A stretch of DNA of 64,000 nt. Source: a virus. The position numbers and the translations under genes were made by a program. The notes below the pieces were generated by a model. It made no database searches, was not told where the DNA came from, and worked only from the letters and a program-made list of their open reading frames with translations. Where the stretch lies: positions 1 to 64,000 of IMG/VR virus record IMGVR_UViG_3300043446_001478. The stretch is one strand, 5' to 3'. Positions 44,717 to 53,427 of this stretch are shown in pieces (the stretch's first letter is position 1; each line of letters starts with the position of its first letter).

Positions 44717-45579
44717 ACATAGAAAAAGAAACAGAATCTGAGTATGTTGTTTTTTGTCCATTCCATGCAAACCATAGAACCCCTGCTGGCGAAATAAATA
44801 AATATAGCGGTTTGTTTTTTTGTTTTTCATGTAGCCATACCGCAGATTTAGTAGAGTTGGTAATGGTTTGCTCTAATAGAACATATTTTGAGGCTGTTAG
44901 ATTTATTAAAAGCAAAGAAGTAGAGACAAATATTGTTTCTGATATTTCTTCCAAGTTAGTTGAAAAAGAAGAATGGCCAGAGTTAGATATGTCTATAGTA
45001 AATAAACTATATGGGCAGGCATTAAAAAGTGAAAGAGCAATAAATTACTTTACTAGTAGAAAAATAAATCAAGATTCTATAAATAAGTTTAAACTTGGAT
45101 ATTCTGAAAATCAAGATATGGTTACTATTCCTGTACAAAATCATGAAGGTCTGTGTGTTGGATTTGTTGGAAGATCTGTAGAGGGTAAAATTTTTAAAAA
45201 TACAACGGGACTTCCAAAATCAAAAGTATTATTTAATTTAAATCGTGTCAAGACTGCAAGTCGTGTTTATGTAGTAGAGTCATCGTTTGATGCTATAAGA
45301 CTTGACCAAGTTGGACTACCAGCAGTTGCTACCCTTGGGGCCAATGTTTCCTCAAAACAAATAGGTTTGCTTCAGAAGTACTTTAGCGATATAATGATTA
45401 TTGCTGATAATGATGAGGCAGGCGGTAACATGAAAGAAAAAATAATTGAAAGATTAGGTTCTCATGTTACTGTAATAAATATAGATAAACAATATAAGGA
45501 TATAGGCGATATGGATGATAAGTCAATAAAAGAACTGGACTTGCAGTTTGACAAATCAATACTGTCTATGCTAAACTAG
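44635..45579 (+). CDS. DnaG-type DNA primase
   Basis: 314 residues. A CHC2-type zinc finger sits at C41, H44, C63 and C66 (FCPFHANH ... FFCFSC). The TOPRIM catalytic core has E215 in VYVVESSFDA and D258/D260 in MIIADNDEAGGN. It lacks the C-terminal helicase-interaction domain of bacterial DnaG, making it about half their length. It makes RNA primers for lagging-strand synthesis with the DnaB-like helicase and DnaE polymerase. Start ATG 44635 follows a GGGAGAAAG site within the upstream gene. Confidence 0.92.
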   Translation: MDIRNRRNESNAYTANQIKRVLAGSGLNIEKETESEYVVFCPFHANHRTPAGEINKYSGLFFCFSCSHTADLVELVMVCSNRTYFEAVRFIKSKEVETNIVSDISSKLVEKEEWPELDMSIVNKLYGQALKSERAINYFTSRKINQDSINKFKLGYSENQDMVTIPVQNHEGLCVGFVGRSVEGKIFKNTTGLPKSKVLFNLNRVKTASRVYVVESSFDAIRLDQVGLPAVATLGANVSSKQIGLLQKYFSDIMIIADNDEAGGNMKEKIIERLGSHVTVINIDKQYKDIGDMDDKSIKELDLQFDKSILSMLN

Positions 45580-45599
45580 AGAAAACAAAGGAGAAAACT

Positions 45600-46262
45600 A
45601 TGAGCGTTATTAAAGGACTAAAAAATATTAATGCCTTGCTCGATAAGAAAAATGATGACAATGCACCAAAAGTGCGTTGGTTAAAGTTGGCAGATGGGCA
45701 ATCTGTAAAGATTCGTTTCATTGAAGAACTAGATGAGGACTCTGCACATTATGCAGAACCTCGTGGACTTGCACTTGTTGTTAAGGAACATACAAATCCA
45801 AAAGATTACAAGCGTAAAGCCGTAGATACATTAGATACAGAAGGTCGTGATTGGGCTGAAGAGATGTATCGTAAAGATCCAAAGGGAAATAGTGGATGGC
45901 GTGGTCGTCTTCGTTTTTATTGCAATGTTCTTGTTGAAGACGGAATTGAAGATAAGCCTTACGTTGCTATTTGGTCAATGGGTGTAAGCAAGCAATCTGC
46001 TTTTAATACAATTCGTGAATATGCTCTTGAAACAGGAAGCATTTCAAATGTAGTCTGGAAATTAAAGCGTAATGGTCAGGGAACTGAGACATCATATACT
46101 TTGATTCCATCTGCTCCAGATAAGGAGCCATTTAAGTGGGAAGGCATTGAGCCATATCCATTGGAGAAAGCACTTCGTCGTGTTCCATATGCGGAGCAAG
46201 AAGCGTTTTATCTTGGATTTGATTCTCCATCTACAACATCAGCGACGAATATCGACTGGTAG
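45600..46262 (+). CDS. Single-stranded DNA-binding protein, putative
   Basis: 220 residues with AAAGGAG before the ATG. The central OB-like section reads VRWLKLADGQSVKIRFIEEL near 25-44, then LRFYCNVLVEDGIEDKPYVAIWSMG, and the chain ends in a flexible stretch with a final NIDW tip, similar to the acidic/aromatic tails SSBs use to contact partners. It lies between primase and polymerase, where phage SSB genes commonly occur. The assignment is by layout and position. Confidence 0.7.
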   Translation: MSVIKGLKNINALLDKKNDDNAPKVRWLKLADGQSVKIRFIEELDEDSAHYAEPRGLALVVKEHTNPKDYKRKAVDTLDTEGRDWAEEMYRKDPKGNSGWRGRLRFYCNVLVEDGIEDKPYVAIWSMGVSKQSAFNTIREYALETGSISNVVWKLKRNGQGTETSYTLIPSAPDKEPFKWEGIEPYPLEKALRRVPYAEQEAFYLGFDSPSTTSATNIDW

Positions 46263-46265
46263 TAG

Positions 46266-49200
46266 ATGAACTACGTTCCATTACATTTACATACTCACTT
46301 TTCGTTATTCGATGGTATTGGGTTGCCATCAGAATATGTAGAACGTGCTGCAAAGTTGGGTATGCCTGCAATTGCGATTACAGACCATGGCTCCCTTTCT
46401 GGCCACAGAGAAATGTATCGTGTTGCTAAATCTAATGGGGTAAAACCTATTCTTGGCATAGAAGGGTATATGTGTGAAGATAGATTTGATCAGCGAGACA
46501 AAGCAGATCGAACAACTCCACTCGATATGGTTTATAATCATATTATCCTTCTTGCCAAGAATCAGGTTGGTCTAGAAAATCTTAATAAGTTAAATGAGAT
46601 AGCGTGGACAGAGGGTTATTATAAAAAACCACGCATTGATTTTGAAGTACTATCTAAATATAAAGAAGGTATTATAGTTTCTTCAGCATGTCCAAGTGGA
46701 ATTATTGCTAAGTCTATTGAACTTGAAGAACTTGGAATGGCAAAAAAATATATTAAATGGTTTAAAGAACAGTTTGGTGATGATTATTATCTTGAGGTAA
46801 TGCCACATAATGATGAGTCAATCAACAGAAATATTTTATTATTAGCAGATGAGTTTAACGTTAAGCCAATCGTTACTCCAGACTGCCACCATGTTGATCC
46901 TTCACAAAAAGAAGTTCAGGAATTAAAATTAATTCTTAATACTTATTCTAATAAGATTCAAAAAGATGCCACATATGAAAAGTCAAAAAAGCAAGGGGAC
47001 TTAATGAAACGTCTTGACTATTTGTATGGTGCAGATAGACAGATGTCATTTAATAAGTTTAACATTCACCTATTGTCATTTGAAGAGATTCAGGCTGCTA
47101 TGGAGGAACAGGCAATCTGGAGAACTGATATTTATGAAAACACTATTGACCTTGCTAATAAAATTGAAGACTATGATATTAAAGATGGATTAAATCTTCT
47201 GCCAGTTCAATATAAGAACCCTGATAAGCAATTATCTGATCTTGCATACGAAGGTTTAAAGAATAAAGGTTTGGCAGATAATAAAGAGTATGTTGATAGA
47301 CTTGAAGAAGAATTAAAGGTTATCAAAGATAAAAAGTTTGGTCCATACTTTCTTGTTGTTCAGAGTATGATTTCTTGGGCTAAGAAAGAAGGAATCATGG
47401 TAGGTCCAGGTCGTGGATCATCTGCTGGCTCATTACTTTGCTACACACTTGGTATTACAGATATTGATCCAATAGAACACGGACTTTTGTTCTTCCGCTT
47501 TATTAATCCAGAGCGTAATGATTTTCCAGATATTGATACAGATATTCAAGATTCTCGTCGTGATGAGGTTAAAGATTATCTTGTTAGACAATATAAACAT
47601 GTTGCATCAATTGCTACATTTTTAGAATTTAAAGACAAGGGTGTTGTAAGAGATGTTGCTCGTGTTTTAAATATTCCTCTTGTCGATGTAAACAAGGTAT
47701 TGAAATTAGTAGACACATGGGATGAATACTGTACATCAAAAACCACTGCGTGGTTTAGAGAGAAATATCCAGAGGTAGAACAATATGGAGAACAACTTCG
47801 TGGTCGTATTAGAGGTACTGGCATACACGCTGCTGGTGTTGTCACTAGTAAAAATCCTATTTTTAGATACGCACCAATGGAGACACGCAATTCTCCTGGT
47901 AGCGATGATCGTATTCCAGTTGTGGCTGTTGACATGGAAGAGGCTGAAAAGATTGGCCTTATCAAAATAGATGCCCTAGGACTTAAAACATTAAGTGTAA
48001 TTAACGACACATTAAAAATTATTAAAGAGCGTGAAGGCACAGATATTAATTTGCTTAATATTGATATGTCTGATCAAAAAGTTTATCAAATGCTTTCTGA
48101 AGGATACACTAAGGGTGTCTTCCAATGCGAAGCAACACCATATACTAACCTACTTGTAAAGATGGGTGTAAAGAGTCTTGCAGAACTATCTGCTTCCAAC
48201 GCTTTGGTTCGTCCAGGTGCTATGAATACAATTGGCAAAGACTATATTGAAAGAAAACATGGCAGACAAGCAGTCAATTATCTGCACCAAACCATGAAAC
48301 CTTTTACAGAAGAGACATATGGGTGTATCCTATACCAAGAGCAGGTTATGCAGGCCTGCGTTGAATTAGGAGGCATGTCTTGGTCTGAGGCTGATAAGGT
48401 TCGTAAAATTATCGGCAAGAAAAAAGATGCAAGAGAGTTTGATGCGTTTCAGGAACAATTCGTTAAAGGTGCTTCTAGGTTTATTAGTCCTAATCAGGCT
48501 CGTGATTTATGGCATGACTTTGAGGCGCATGCGGGTTATTCGTTCAACAAGTCTCATGCGGTTGCTTATTCTACGCTCTCGTATTGGACAGCGTGGCTAA
48601 AATATTATTATCCAATTGAATTTATGTATTCATTGTTGAAAAATGAAAGGGACAAAGATGCACGAACTGAATATCTTATTGAAGCAAAAAGAATGGGCAT
48701 TAGCATTAAGTTACCTCACATTAACGATTCGGATATTGATTTTAAGATTGAGGGTAAAGGTATTCGGTTCGGACTTAGTGCTATCAAGTTCATATCTGAC
48801 AAAATTGCACAGAGATATATTGAATCACGACCATTCGGTTCGTACAAAGAACTTGAAGAATTTACATTCACAAAAGGAAACGGAGTAAACAGCCGTGCAC
48901 TTCAAGCATTAAGAATTATTGGTGCAGCAACATTTCCAGATAATCCAAGAAATGATAATGAGATTAAAGAAAATCTTTATGAGTATTTGGGCTTACCAGA
49001 GTTTACGCAAACAGTACCTTCTCACTTTCATGCTTTTATTAATCCCGTAGAAGACTTTGAAGAAAAAGGATCTTTTATTCTTATGGGAATGGTTAAGGGA
49101 ATTAAGCGTGGTAAAGGTTGGTCACGTGTAGAAATATTAGACAAAACAGGAAGCATAGGAGTATTTGATGAAGAGCAAACTACAATTGAGGCTGGACGAA

Positions 49201-49544
49201 GTTATATTGCACTCTGTTCTGATAACAGAATTGTTAGTGCTGTTCCTGTGGACGAGATAAAGGGATCAGATTCAGCATTAGTAAAGTTTTTAAATTATAG
49301 AATGCTTCCATATAAAGACGATGAGTTATTCGTGGTATCATTTAAACCAAGAGTAACGAAAGCAGGCAAAAAGATGGCATCTCTGACTCTAGCAGATACT
49401 TCTAGAGAACTTCATCCAGTTACAGTGTTTCCTACTGCCTTTGCAAAAGCATATATGAAGATTGAAGAAGGCCATGCCTATAAATTTGATTTAGGTAAAA
49501 CAAAAGATGGAACAGTTATATTGGAGGATATTAAAAATGGATAA
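46266..49544 (+). CDS. DNA polymerase III alpha subunit (DnaE-like)
   Basis: 1,092 residues, a C-family replicative polymerase. The PHP domain opens the chain (HLHTHFSLFDG, AITDHGSLSG). Catalytic aspartates are D422 and D424 in PDIDTD, with the third near 569 in IKIDALGLKTL. GPGRGSSAGSL near 380 is the family's conserved loop, and SYCTLSYWTAW-like helix-hairpin-helix sections and a C-terminal OB region follow (ILMGMVKGIKRGKGWSRVEIL). It is slightly shorter than bacterial DnaE and makes the phage independent of the host polymerase core. It overlaps the redoxin gene by eight bases. Confidence 0.96.
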   Translation: MNYVPLHLHTHFSLFDGIGLPSEYVERAAKLGMPAIAITDHGSLSGHREMYRVAKSNGVKPILGIEGYMCEDRFDQRDKADRTTPLDMVYNHIILLAKNQVGLENLNKLNEIAWTEGYYKKPRIDFEVLSKYKEGIIVSSACPSGIIAKSIELEELGMAKKYIKWFKEQFGDDYYLEVMPHNDESINRNILLLADEFNVKPIVTPDCHHVDPSQKEVQELKLILNTYSNKIQKDATYEKSKKQGDLMKRLDYLYGADRQMSFNKFNIHLLSFEEIQAAMEEQAIWRTDIYENTIDLANKIEDYDIKDGLNLLPVQYKNPDKQLSDLAYEGLKNKGLADNKEYVDRLEEELKVIKDKKFGPYFLVVQSMISWAKKEGIMVGPGRGSSAGSLLCYTLGITDIDPIEHGLLFFRFINPERNDFPDIDTDIQDSRRDEVKDYLVRQYKHVASIATFLEFKDKGVVRDVARVLNIPLVDVNKVLKLVDTWDEYCTSKTTAWFREKYPEVEQYGEQLRGRIRGTGIHAAGVVTSKNPIFRYAPMETRNSPGSDDRIPVVAVDMEEAEKIGLIKIDALGLKTLSVINDTLKIIKEREGTDINLLNIDMSDQKVYQMLSEGYTKGVFQCEATPYTNLLVKMGVKSLAELSASNALVRPGAMNTIGKDYIERKHGRQAVNYLHQTMKPFTEETYGCILYQEQVMQACVELGGMSWSEADKVRKIIGKKKDAREFDAFQEQFVKGASRFISPNQARDLWHDFEAHAGYSFNKSHAVAYSTLSYWTAWLKYYYPIEFMYSLLKNERDKDARTEYLIEAKRMGISIKLPHINDSDIDFKIEGKGIRFGLSAIKFISDKIAQRYIESRPFGSYKELEEFTFTKGNGVNSRALQALRIIGAATFPDNPRNDNEIKENLYEYLGLPEFTQTVPSHFHAFINPVEDFEEKGSFILMGMVKGIKRGKGWSRVEILDKTGSIGVFDEEQTTIEAGRSYIALCSDNRIVSAVPVDEIKGSDSALVKFLNYRMLPYKDDELFVVSFKPRVTKAGKKMASLTLADTSRELHPVTVFPTAFAKAYMKIEEGHAYKFDLGKTKDGTVILEDIKNG

Positions 49545-49776
49545 AGTTATTGTATATACAAATCCTAATTGCGTTCAATGCGAACAAACTAAAAAATTTT
49601 TAGATCGTGAGTCTATTGATTATGAAGTAAAAGATTTAACAGAAAACAAAGATGATCTTGTAAGATTTATTAATATGGGTTTTAAATCTGCTCCAATTGT
49701 AGAAACAGAAGACGACATATGGTCAGGTTTTAGAATAGATAAATTAAAGACACTAGCAGTAAGGAGAAGTCAATGA
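49537..49776 (+). CDS. NrdH/glutaredoxin-like redoxin
   Basis: 79 residues from ATG 49537, after GGAGG and inside the end of the polymerase gene. It has a thioredoxin fold with CVQC near 12-15 as the redox pair and SAPIV, containing the cis-proline, near 48-52. It probably reduces the ribonucleotide reductase at 9334, though the genes lie 40 kb apart in the window. The reductase of this small protein (thioredoxin reductase) would come from the host. Confidence 0.87.
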   Translation: MDKVIVYTNPNCVQCEQTKKFLDRESIDYEVKDLTENKDDLVRFINMGFKSAPIVETEDDIWSGFRIDKLKTLAVRRSQ

Positions 49777-50786
49777 CAGTTTCTTTAGAAGATGTATTAG
49801 CACAATTAAATCCAAAACTAAGAAAAAATATTTTAGTTGGAAATGAAGTTCCTAAAACAGAGTATGCAAAAACACCAAGTTATGGTTTAAATCGTGCTCT
49901 TAATGGTGGCCTTCCGTACGGCAGACAGGTTCTTGTTTGGGGAAGTAAGTCAAGTGCTAAATCTTCTTTATGTCTTCAAATTATTGCAGAGGCACAAAAA
50001 GAAAACAAAGTCTGCGCTTGGATTGATGCAGAAATGTCATATGATAAAGATTGGGCAGCCAAACTTGGTGTAGATACTACAAAGTTAATTGTTTCACAGG
50101 CAAGAACCATTAATGAAATGGTTGATGTTGGAGTTCAATTAATGGAAGCAGGTGTAGACCTTATTGTTGTAGATAGTATTACTTCTTTGCTTCCAGCAAT
50201 TTATTTTGAAAAAGATTCTGATGAACTAAAGGCTTTAGAAAACACCAAACAAATTGGTGCTGAGTCAAGAGATTTTAGTAACGCATGGAAGATGATTAAC
50301 TATGCTAATAACAAGGTTAAACCAACATTGTTTATTTTAATTTCACAATCTAGAAATAATATTAATGCAATGTATACAAGCCAACAACCTACAGGTGGAC
50401 AAGCAACCAAATTTTATTCATCTACAGTTGTTAAACTATTTTCATCAGAATCAGATAATCAAGCACTGAAAGGAAAAATTCATGTTGGCGACAAGGTTAT
50501 TGAAGAAAAGATTGGCAGAAAAGTCAGATGGGAATTACAGTTTTCAAAAACTTCTCCTGCTTTTCAGTCTGGCGAGTATGATTTCTATTTTAGAGGTGAT
50601 AATCTTGGCGTGGATAGTGTGGGAGATCTCGTCGATACTGCTGAGTTAATGGGAATTGTAGAAAGAACTGGTGCGTGGTATTTACTTCCAGATGGTTCCA
50701 AGGTTCAGGGCAGAGAAGGATTTGTCAATAGAGTGAGAGAGGATCTTGATCTACAAGATATGATTAAGAGTAAACTTAGTGAATAA
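49773..50786 (+). CDS. RecA-like recombinase
   Basis: 337 residues, ATGA-coupled after AGGAGAAG. The RecA core has Walker A GSKSSAKSS at 57-65 (bacterial RecA has GPESSGKT), AWIDAEMSYD near 84-93, Walker B LIVVDSITSLLP and a QSRNN-type loop ISQSRNNINAM. A C-terminal winged section is shortened. It would carry out strand exchange for recombination-dependent replication and repair with the nucleases encoded just downstream. The altered Walker A suggests a phage-specific lineage. Confidence 0.92.
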   Translation: MTVSLEDVLAQLNPKLRKNILVGNEVPKTEYAKTPSYGLNRALNGGLPYGRQVLVWGSKSSAKSSLCLQIIAEAQKENKVCAWIDAEMSYDKDWAAKLGVDTTKLIVSQARTINEMVDVGVQLMEAGVDLIVVDSITSLLPAIYFEKDSDELKALENTKQIGAESRDFSNAWKMINYANNKVKPTLFILISQSRNNINAMYTSQQPTGGQATKFYSSTVVKLFSSESDNQALKGKIHVGDKVIEEKIGRKVRWELQFSKTSPAFQSGEYDFYFRGDNLGVDSVGDLVDTAELMGIVERTGAWYLLPDGSKVQGREGFVNRVREDLDLQDMIKSKLSE

Positions 50787-50970
50787 GTATACTATCTATG
50801 AAGGTAAGTTTCCTTGTAAAACTTGTCACGAAGAAGTAAAAACAATTAGATTTTATAAAGATACTGGATCAGCATCTTGGATGTGTTCGCAAAAACATTT
50901 ATCACAAGTTGAAATATGTCATATAGGATATAAAAAGAAAAAGGATTATGAGCGAGAAAAACGAAAGTAA
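50779..50970 (+). CDS. Small zinc-finger-like protein
   Basis: 63 residues from GTG 50779 overlapping recA by eight bases. CKTCHE at ~13-18 and CSQKHLSQVEICH near 36-48 give two Cys pairs with His, suggesting one zinc site. The C-terminal 15 residues are nearly all Lys, Arg and Glu, as in nucleic-acid-binding tails. Function unknown; the recombination context suggests a DNA-binding accessory. Confidence 0.6.
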   Translation: MNKYTIYEGKFPCKTCHEEVKTIRFYKDTGSASWMCSQKHLSQVEICHIGYKKKKDYEREKRK

Positions 50971-51238
50971 AAGAATAGGTGCCAAGCAGCATAAAAATTC
51001 TGGTAGAAATACCAAGAAGGGCGATGCTACATGGGAAAATTTTACTGTAGATTTTAAAGAGAACTCAAAATCATTTACATTAAACCAAGATGTATGGGCT
51101 AAGGCTACTACAGACGCTATAAGAAATGGCAACGACCCAGCAATAGTTGTCGTGCTTGGCGAGGGAAATAAAAAGACTAGACTTGCTATAATAGAGTTAG
51201 AACTACTAGAACAAATGGTGAATAATGGAACAGAATAA
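50948..51238 (+). CDS. Small PD-(D/E)XK-like protein, possible junction resolvase
   Basis: 96 residues with AAAGGA upstream. The layout GAKQHKNSGRNTKKGDATWE followed by FTVDFKENSKSFTLNQDVWAKA fits a compact PD-(D/E)XK nuclease of the phage Holliday-junction resolvase kind: D in KGD, then D-x-K in VDFKE, then the WxK helix and a closing strand (DPAIVVVLGEG). The second acidic residue is Asp-Phe-Lys rather than Glu-x-Lys. It overlaps both neighbours. Nuclease activity is inference. Confidence 0.6.
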   Translation: MSEKNESKRIGAKQHKNSGRNTKKGDATWENFTVDFKENSKSFTLNQDVWAKATTDAIRNGNDPAIVVVLGEGNKKTRLAIIELELLEQMVNNGTE

Positions 51239-51530
51239 AACAACACTTGAAATGATTAATGGTTTGTCAGAAATAGCAGAGTTTATGGAAGATGAGGAGT
51301 TAACTGCAGCCCTTACTTTTATTGCTAAACTAATTATAAAGCCCGATATCCCAATGAATGTAGCAACTGTAGAAATAGTAAGGCTTCAGGCTATAGCAGC
51401 AAAAATGGCCTTTAAGGCTACATGGATGGCTAACGTGGATAAGTCAGATCGTGGCAAAAAGAATATTTACTATACCGCAGCAGAATCTATTAATAATCTT
51501 GTATCTGCTCTAAAATATATCACTCGTTGA
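51225..51530 (+). CDS. Small all-helical protein, unknown
   Basis: 101 residues overlapping the upstream gene by 14 bases. It is all helix: TLEMINGLSEIAEFMEDEEL, then LTFIAKLIIKPDIPM and VEIVRLQAIAAKMAFKATWMAN. The WMANVDKSDRGKKN segment and the run of helices are of the kind found in phage recombination modules, in my recollection, without a known function. Separated from the Cas4-like gene by a promoter-like element. Confidence 0.65.
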   Translation: MEQNKTTLEMINGLSEIAEFMEDEELTAALTFIAKLIIKPDIPMNVATVEIVRLQAIAAKMAFKATWMANVDKSDRGKKNIYYTAAESINNLVSALKYITR

Positions 51531-51534
51531 TATC

Positions 51535-51543
51535 TGATATAAT
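51535..51543 (+). promoter_or_regulatory. Extended -10 promoter before the Cas4-like gene
   Basis: TGA-TATAAT followed by AAAGGATAATA and ATG 51564. No clear -35 is seen. Confidence 0.5.
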
Positions 51544-51563
51544 TATATAAACAAAGGATAATA

Positions 51564-52424
51564 ATGAAAAATTTACTAAAAGAAGTAATGATTAAAGATA
51601 CAAAGAAAACAAAGGGTGCAGGCAATTCAGAAGATACAGGTTTTGTCGATGGCCTAATTGAAAAAATACAGTCAGGTTATTTAACTAAAACTAAACCTAA
51701 GTTTAGTAAGAAGACTAACTTTTCTGCTTCAGGATTAACTTATGGTGCTGGGGAATGTCCAAGATATTGGTACTTAGCATTTGATGGTGCAGTGTTTCAT
51801 GATAACTCAGATGCATATGGAGTAGCAAATAGAACTAATGGAACATTGGGTCATGAAAGAATTCAGGGTGCTATAGAAGCATCTGGCCTATTGGACCAAA
51901 CTATGGTTATGGATCCAATACCAAGAAAATATAACAAACAAACTCATCCAGCAATGGAATTTAGAGTAAGTTCAGAAAATCCTCCGTTTGATGGATACGG
52001 AGATGTAATGTTAAATATTAATGATGAAAGAGTTATAGGAGAAATTAAAACTATAACTAATGAAGGTTTTGAATATAAAAAGAATAGCCGAAAGCCTAAG
52101 ATGGGTCATCTTATGCAGTTATTAATTTATATGGATGTATGGAATATTGATAAAGGTGTAATGATTTATGAAAATAAAAATAATCATGAGTTATTAACTT
52201 TACCAATTGTTATGAACAATCATTACCGTCGGTGGGTAGACCAGGCATTTGATTGGATGAGAGAGGTATATGCAAATTGGAAAAAGCAGGAGTTGCCACA
52301 AAAACCCTATAGATCCAATTCTAAAATATGCAAAGTTTGTCCAATTCAAAAAGCATGTGCTGAAGCAGAGACAGGGGTAATTAAACTTAAACCTCTGGAG
52401 TTGCTGGAAGATGAAAAATTGTAA
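51564..52424 (+). CDS. Cas4/RecB-type exonuclease
   Basis: 286 residues of the PD-(D/E)XK superfamily. C65 (GECPRYWY) and C256, C259, C265 (CKVCPIQKAC) are the four Cys that hold a 4Fe-4S cluster in Cas4. H97, D147 (GYGDVML) and E160-x-K162 (GEIKT) form the nuclease centre, with Q185 in GHLMQLLIYM as the conserved Gln of motif QxxxY. It likely resects DNA ends for RecA-mediated recombination. There is no CRISPR array in the window, so adaptation is not implied. Confidence 0.88.
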   Translation: MKNLLKEVMIKDTKKTKGAGNSEDTGFVDGLIEKIQSGYLTKTKPKFSKKTNFSASGLTYGAGECPRYWYLAFDGAVFHDNSDAYGVANRTNGTLGHERIQGAIEASGLLDQTMVMDPIPRKYNKQTHPAMEFRVSSENPPFDGYGDVMLNINDERVIGEIKTITNEGFEYKKNSRKPKMGHLMQLLIYMDVWNIDKGVMIYENKNNHELLTLPIVMNNHYRRWVDQAFDWMREVYANWKKQELPQKPYRSNSKICKVCPIQKACAEAETGVIKLKPLELLEDEKL

Positions 52425-52701
52425 ATGGTGCGATAAAAATTTTGATTCCAATATTTCTTATCAAATATATTGTTCAGAACAATGCAGAGAAGAAGCAACC
52501 AAAGAAAAAATAGCACAAAGGTATATTCAGTCTAGAAGACAAAAGCGAAAGGGCAAAAATAGGTTATGCAAACAGTGTGGAGAAAAGTTATCTATTTATA
52601 ATGATGAGCCATTGTGCAACCAATGTAACATTAATCCAAATGATGTTAAAAAGGCTTTAAAACAAATTAAAGGAATGACAAATGATAAACGCAAAAAATA
52701 A
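52411..52701 (+). CDS. Double zinc-ribbon protein
   Basis: 96 residues overlapping the nuclease by 14 bases. Site 1 is C4-x2-C7 with CSEQC near 21-25; site 2 is CKQC near 53-56 with CNQC near 69-72. The region between the fingers is strongly basic (RRQKRKGKNR), and the tail ends with Lys/Arg. A nucleic-acid-binding role is likely. It overlaps the resolvase start by 20 bases, so the three genes are translationally linked. Confidence 0.65.
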   Translation: MKNCKWCDKNFDSNISYQIYCSEQCREEATKEKIAQRYIQSRRQKRKGKNRLCKQCGEKLSIYNDEPLCNQCNINPNDVKKALKQIKGMTNDKRKK

Positions 52702-53254
52702 ACCATCGGTTATCTGTGCTATCGATGCAAGCACAAATAGTTTGGCATTTGCTTTATTTGATACAACACAAAATAACTTAGGGGTTACTGGAAAAATTAA
52801 TTTTGAAGGTAAAGATGTTTATGAAAAAGTCATGGATGCTGGTAAAAAGGTAAAAGCATTTCTTGATTACTATGGTGGGTTTGAGGCAATAGTAATTGAA
52901 CATACTGTATTTATGAATAGTCCAAAGACTGCTGCAGATCTTGCTTTGGTTCAGGGAGCAATCCTTGGCGCAGCAGGACAGGCGGGTACAAAGATTATAG
53001 GTAAAGTATCTCCAATAACATGGCAGTCATACTTGGGAAATAAAAAACTAACTAAAGAAGAACAGTTAGCAATTAGGGCTAAGAACCCTGGGAAATCTTT
53101 ATCTTGGTATAAAACCTATGAGCGTAACTTTAGAAAAGAAAGAACCATGAGATTAATCGATGTTGTTTACAGCAGACAGATCGGAGATAATGATGTTGCA
53201 GATGCCTGCGGTATTGGACATTGGGCTATCAATAATTGGGATAAAGCGGTTTGA
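52682..53254 (+). CDS. RuvC-like Holliday junction resolvase
   Basis: 190 residues, RNase H-like fold. Catalytic acidic residues are D15 (AIDAST), E73 (IVIEHT), and D171/D174 (DNDVADACGIG). VSPITWQSYLGNKKL near 108-122 and the later helix containing KERTMRLIDVVYSRQ match phage RuvC relatives. It would cut recombination intermediates and branched DNA before packaging. Start ATG 52682 follows AAAGGA. Confidence 0.88.
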   Translation: MINAKNKPSVICAIDASTNSLAFALFDTTQNNLGVTGKINFEGKDVYEKVMDAGKKVKAFLDYYGGFEAIVIEHTVFMNSPKTAADLALVQGAILGAAGQAGTKIIGKVSPITWQSYLGNKKLTKEEQLAIRAKNPGKSLSWYKTYERNFRKERTMRLIDVVYSRQIGDNDVADACGIGHWAINNWDKAV

Positions 53255-53265
53255 CAGGAGAGACT

Positions 53266-53427
53266 ATGGCTGCTAAACTATATACAAATGAACTATGGCT
53301 TAAGAAAAGATTTCATATTGATAAGAAATCTCCTGAAGCAATAGCAAAGGAGTGTGGAGTTACTGTGGAAACTATCTATGTATATCTTGCTAAATTTGGA
53401 TTAAGGAAGTCAAACAGAAATGCGTAA
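53266..53427 (+). CDS. Small helix-turn-helix protein (53 aa)
   Basis: ATG 53266 follows CAGGAGAGA. The 53 residues read MAAKLYTNELWLKKRFHID, then SPEAIAKECGVTVETIYVYL as a helix-turn-helix, then KFGLRKSNRNA. The turn (ECGV) and the second helix (TVETIYVYLAKFG) fit the resolvase/homeodomain-like HTH used in phage regulators. It fills the gap between the resolvase and the methyltransferase-like gene and overlaps the latter by eight bases. The TTGACA at 53251 has no matching -10, so the gene is probably expressed by coupling. Confidence 0.75.
   Translation: MAAKLYTNELWLKKRFHIDKKSPEAIAKECGVTVETIYVYLAKFGLRKSNRNA

Noticed and set aside
47576-48040. Minus-strand ORF of 154 codons opposite the polymerase gene
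   Set aside because: Antisense shadow of a strongly conserved enzyme; no promoter or ribosome site.
51564-52424. CRISPR adaptation function for the Cas4-like protein
   Set aside because: There is no array, Cas1 or Cas2 in the window. Cas4-like nucleases are common in phage recombination modules.
53251-53256. TTGACA as a promoter -35 before the small HTH gene
   Set aside because: It overlaps the resolvase stop and has no -10 at a usable distance; the following AGGAGA is a ribosome site.
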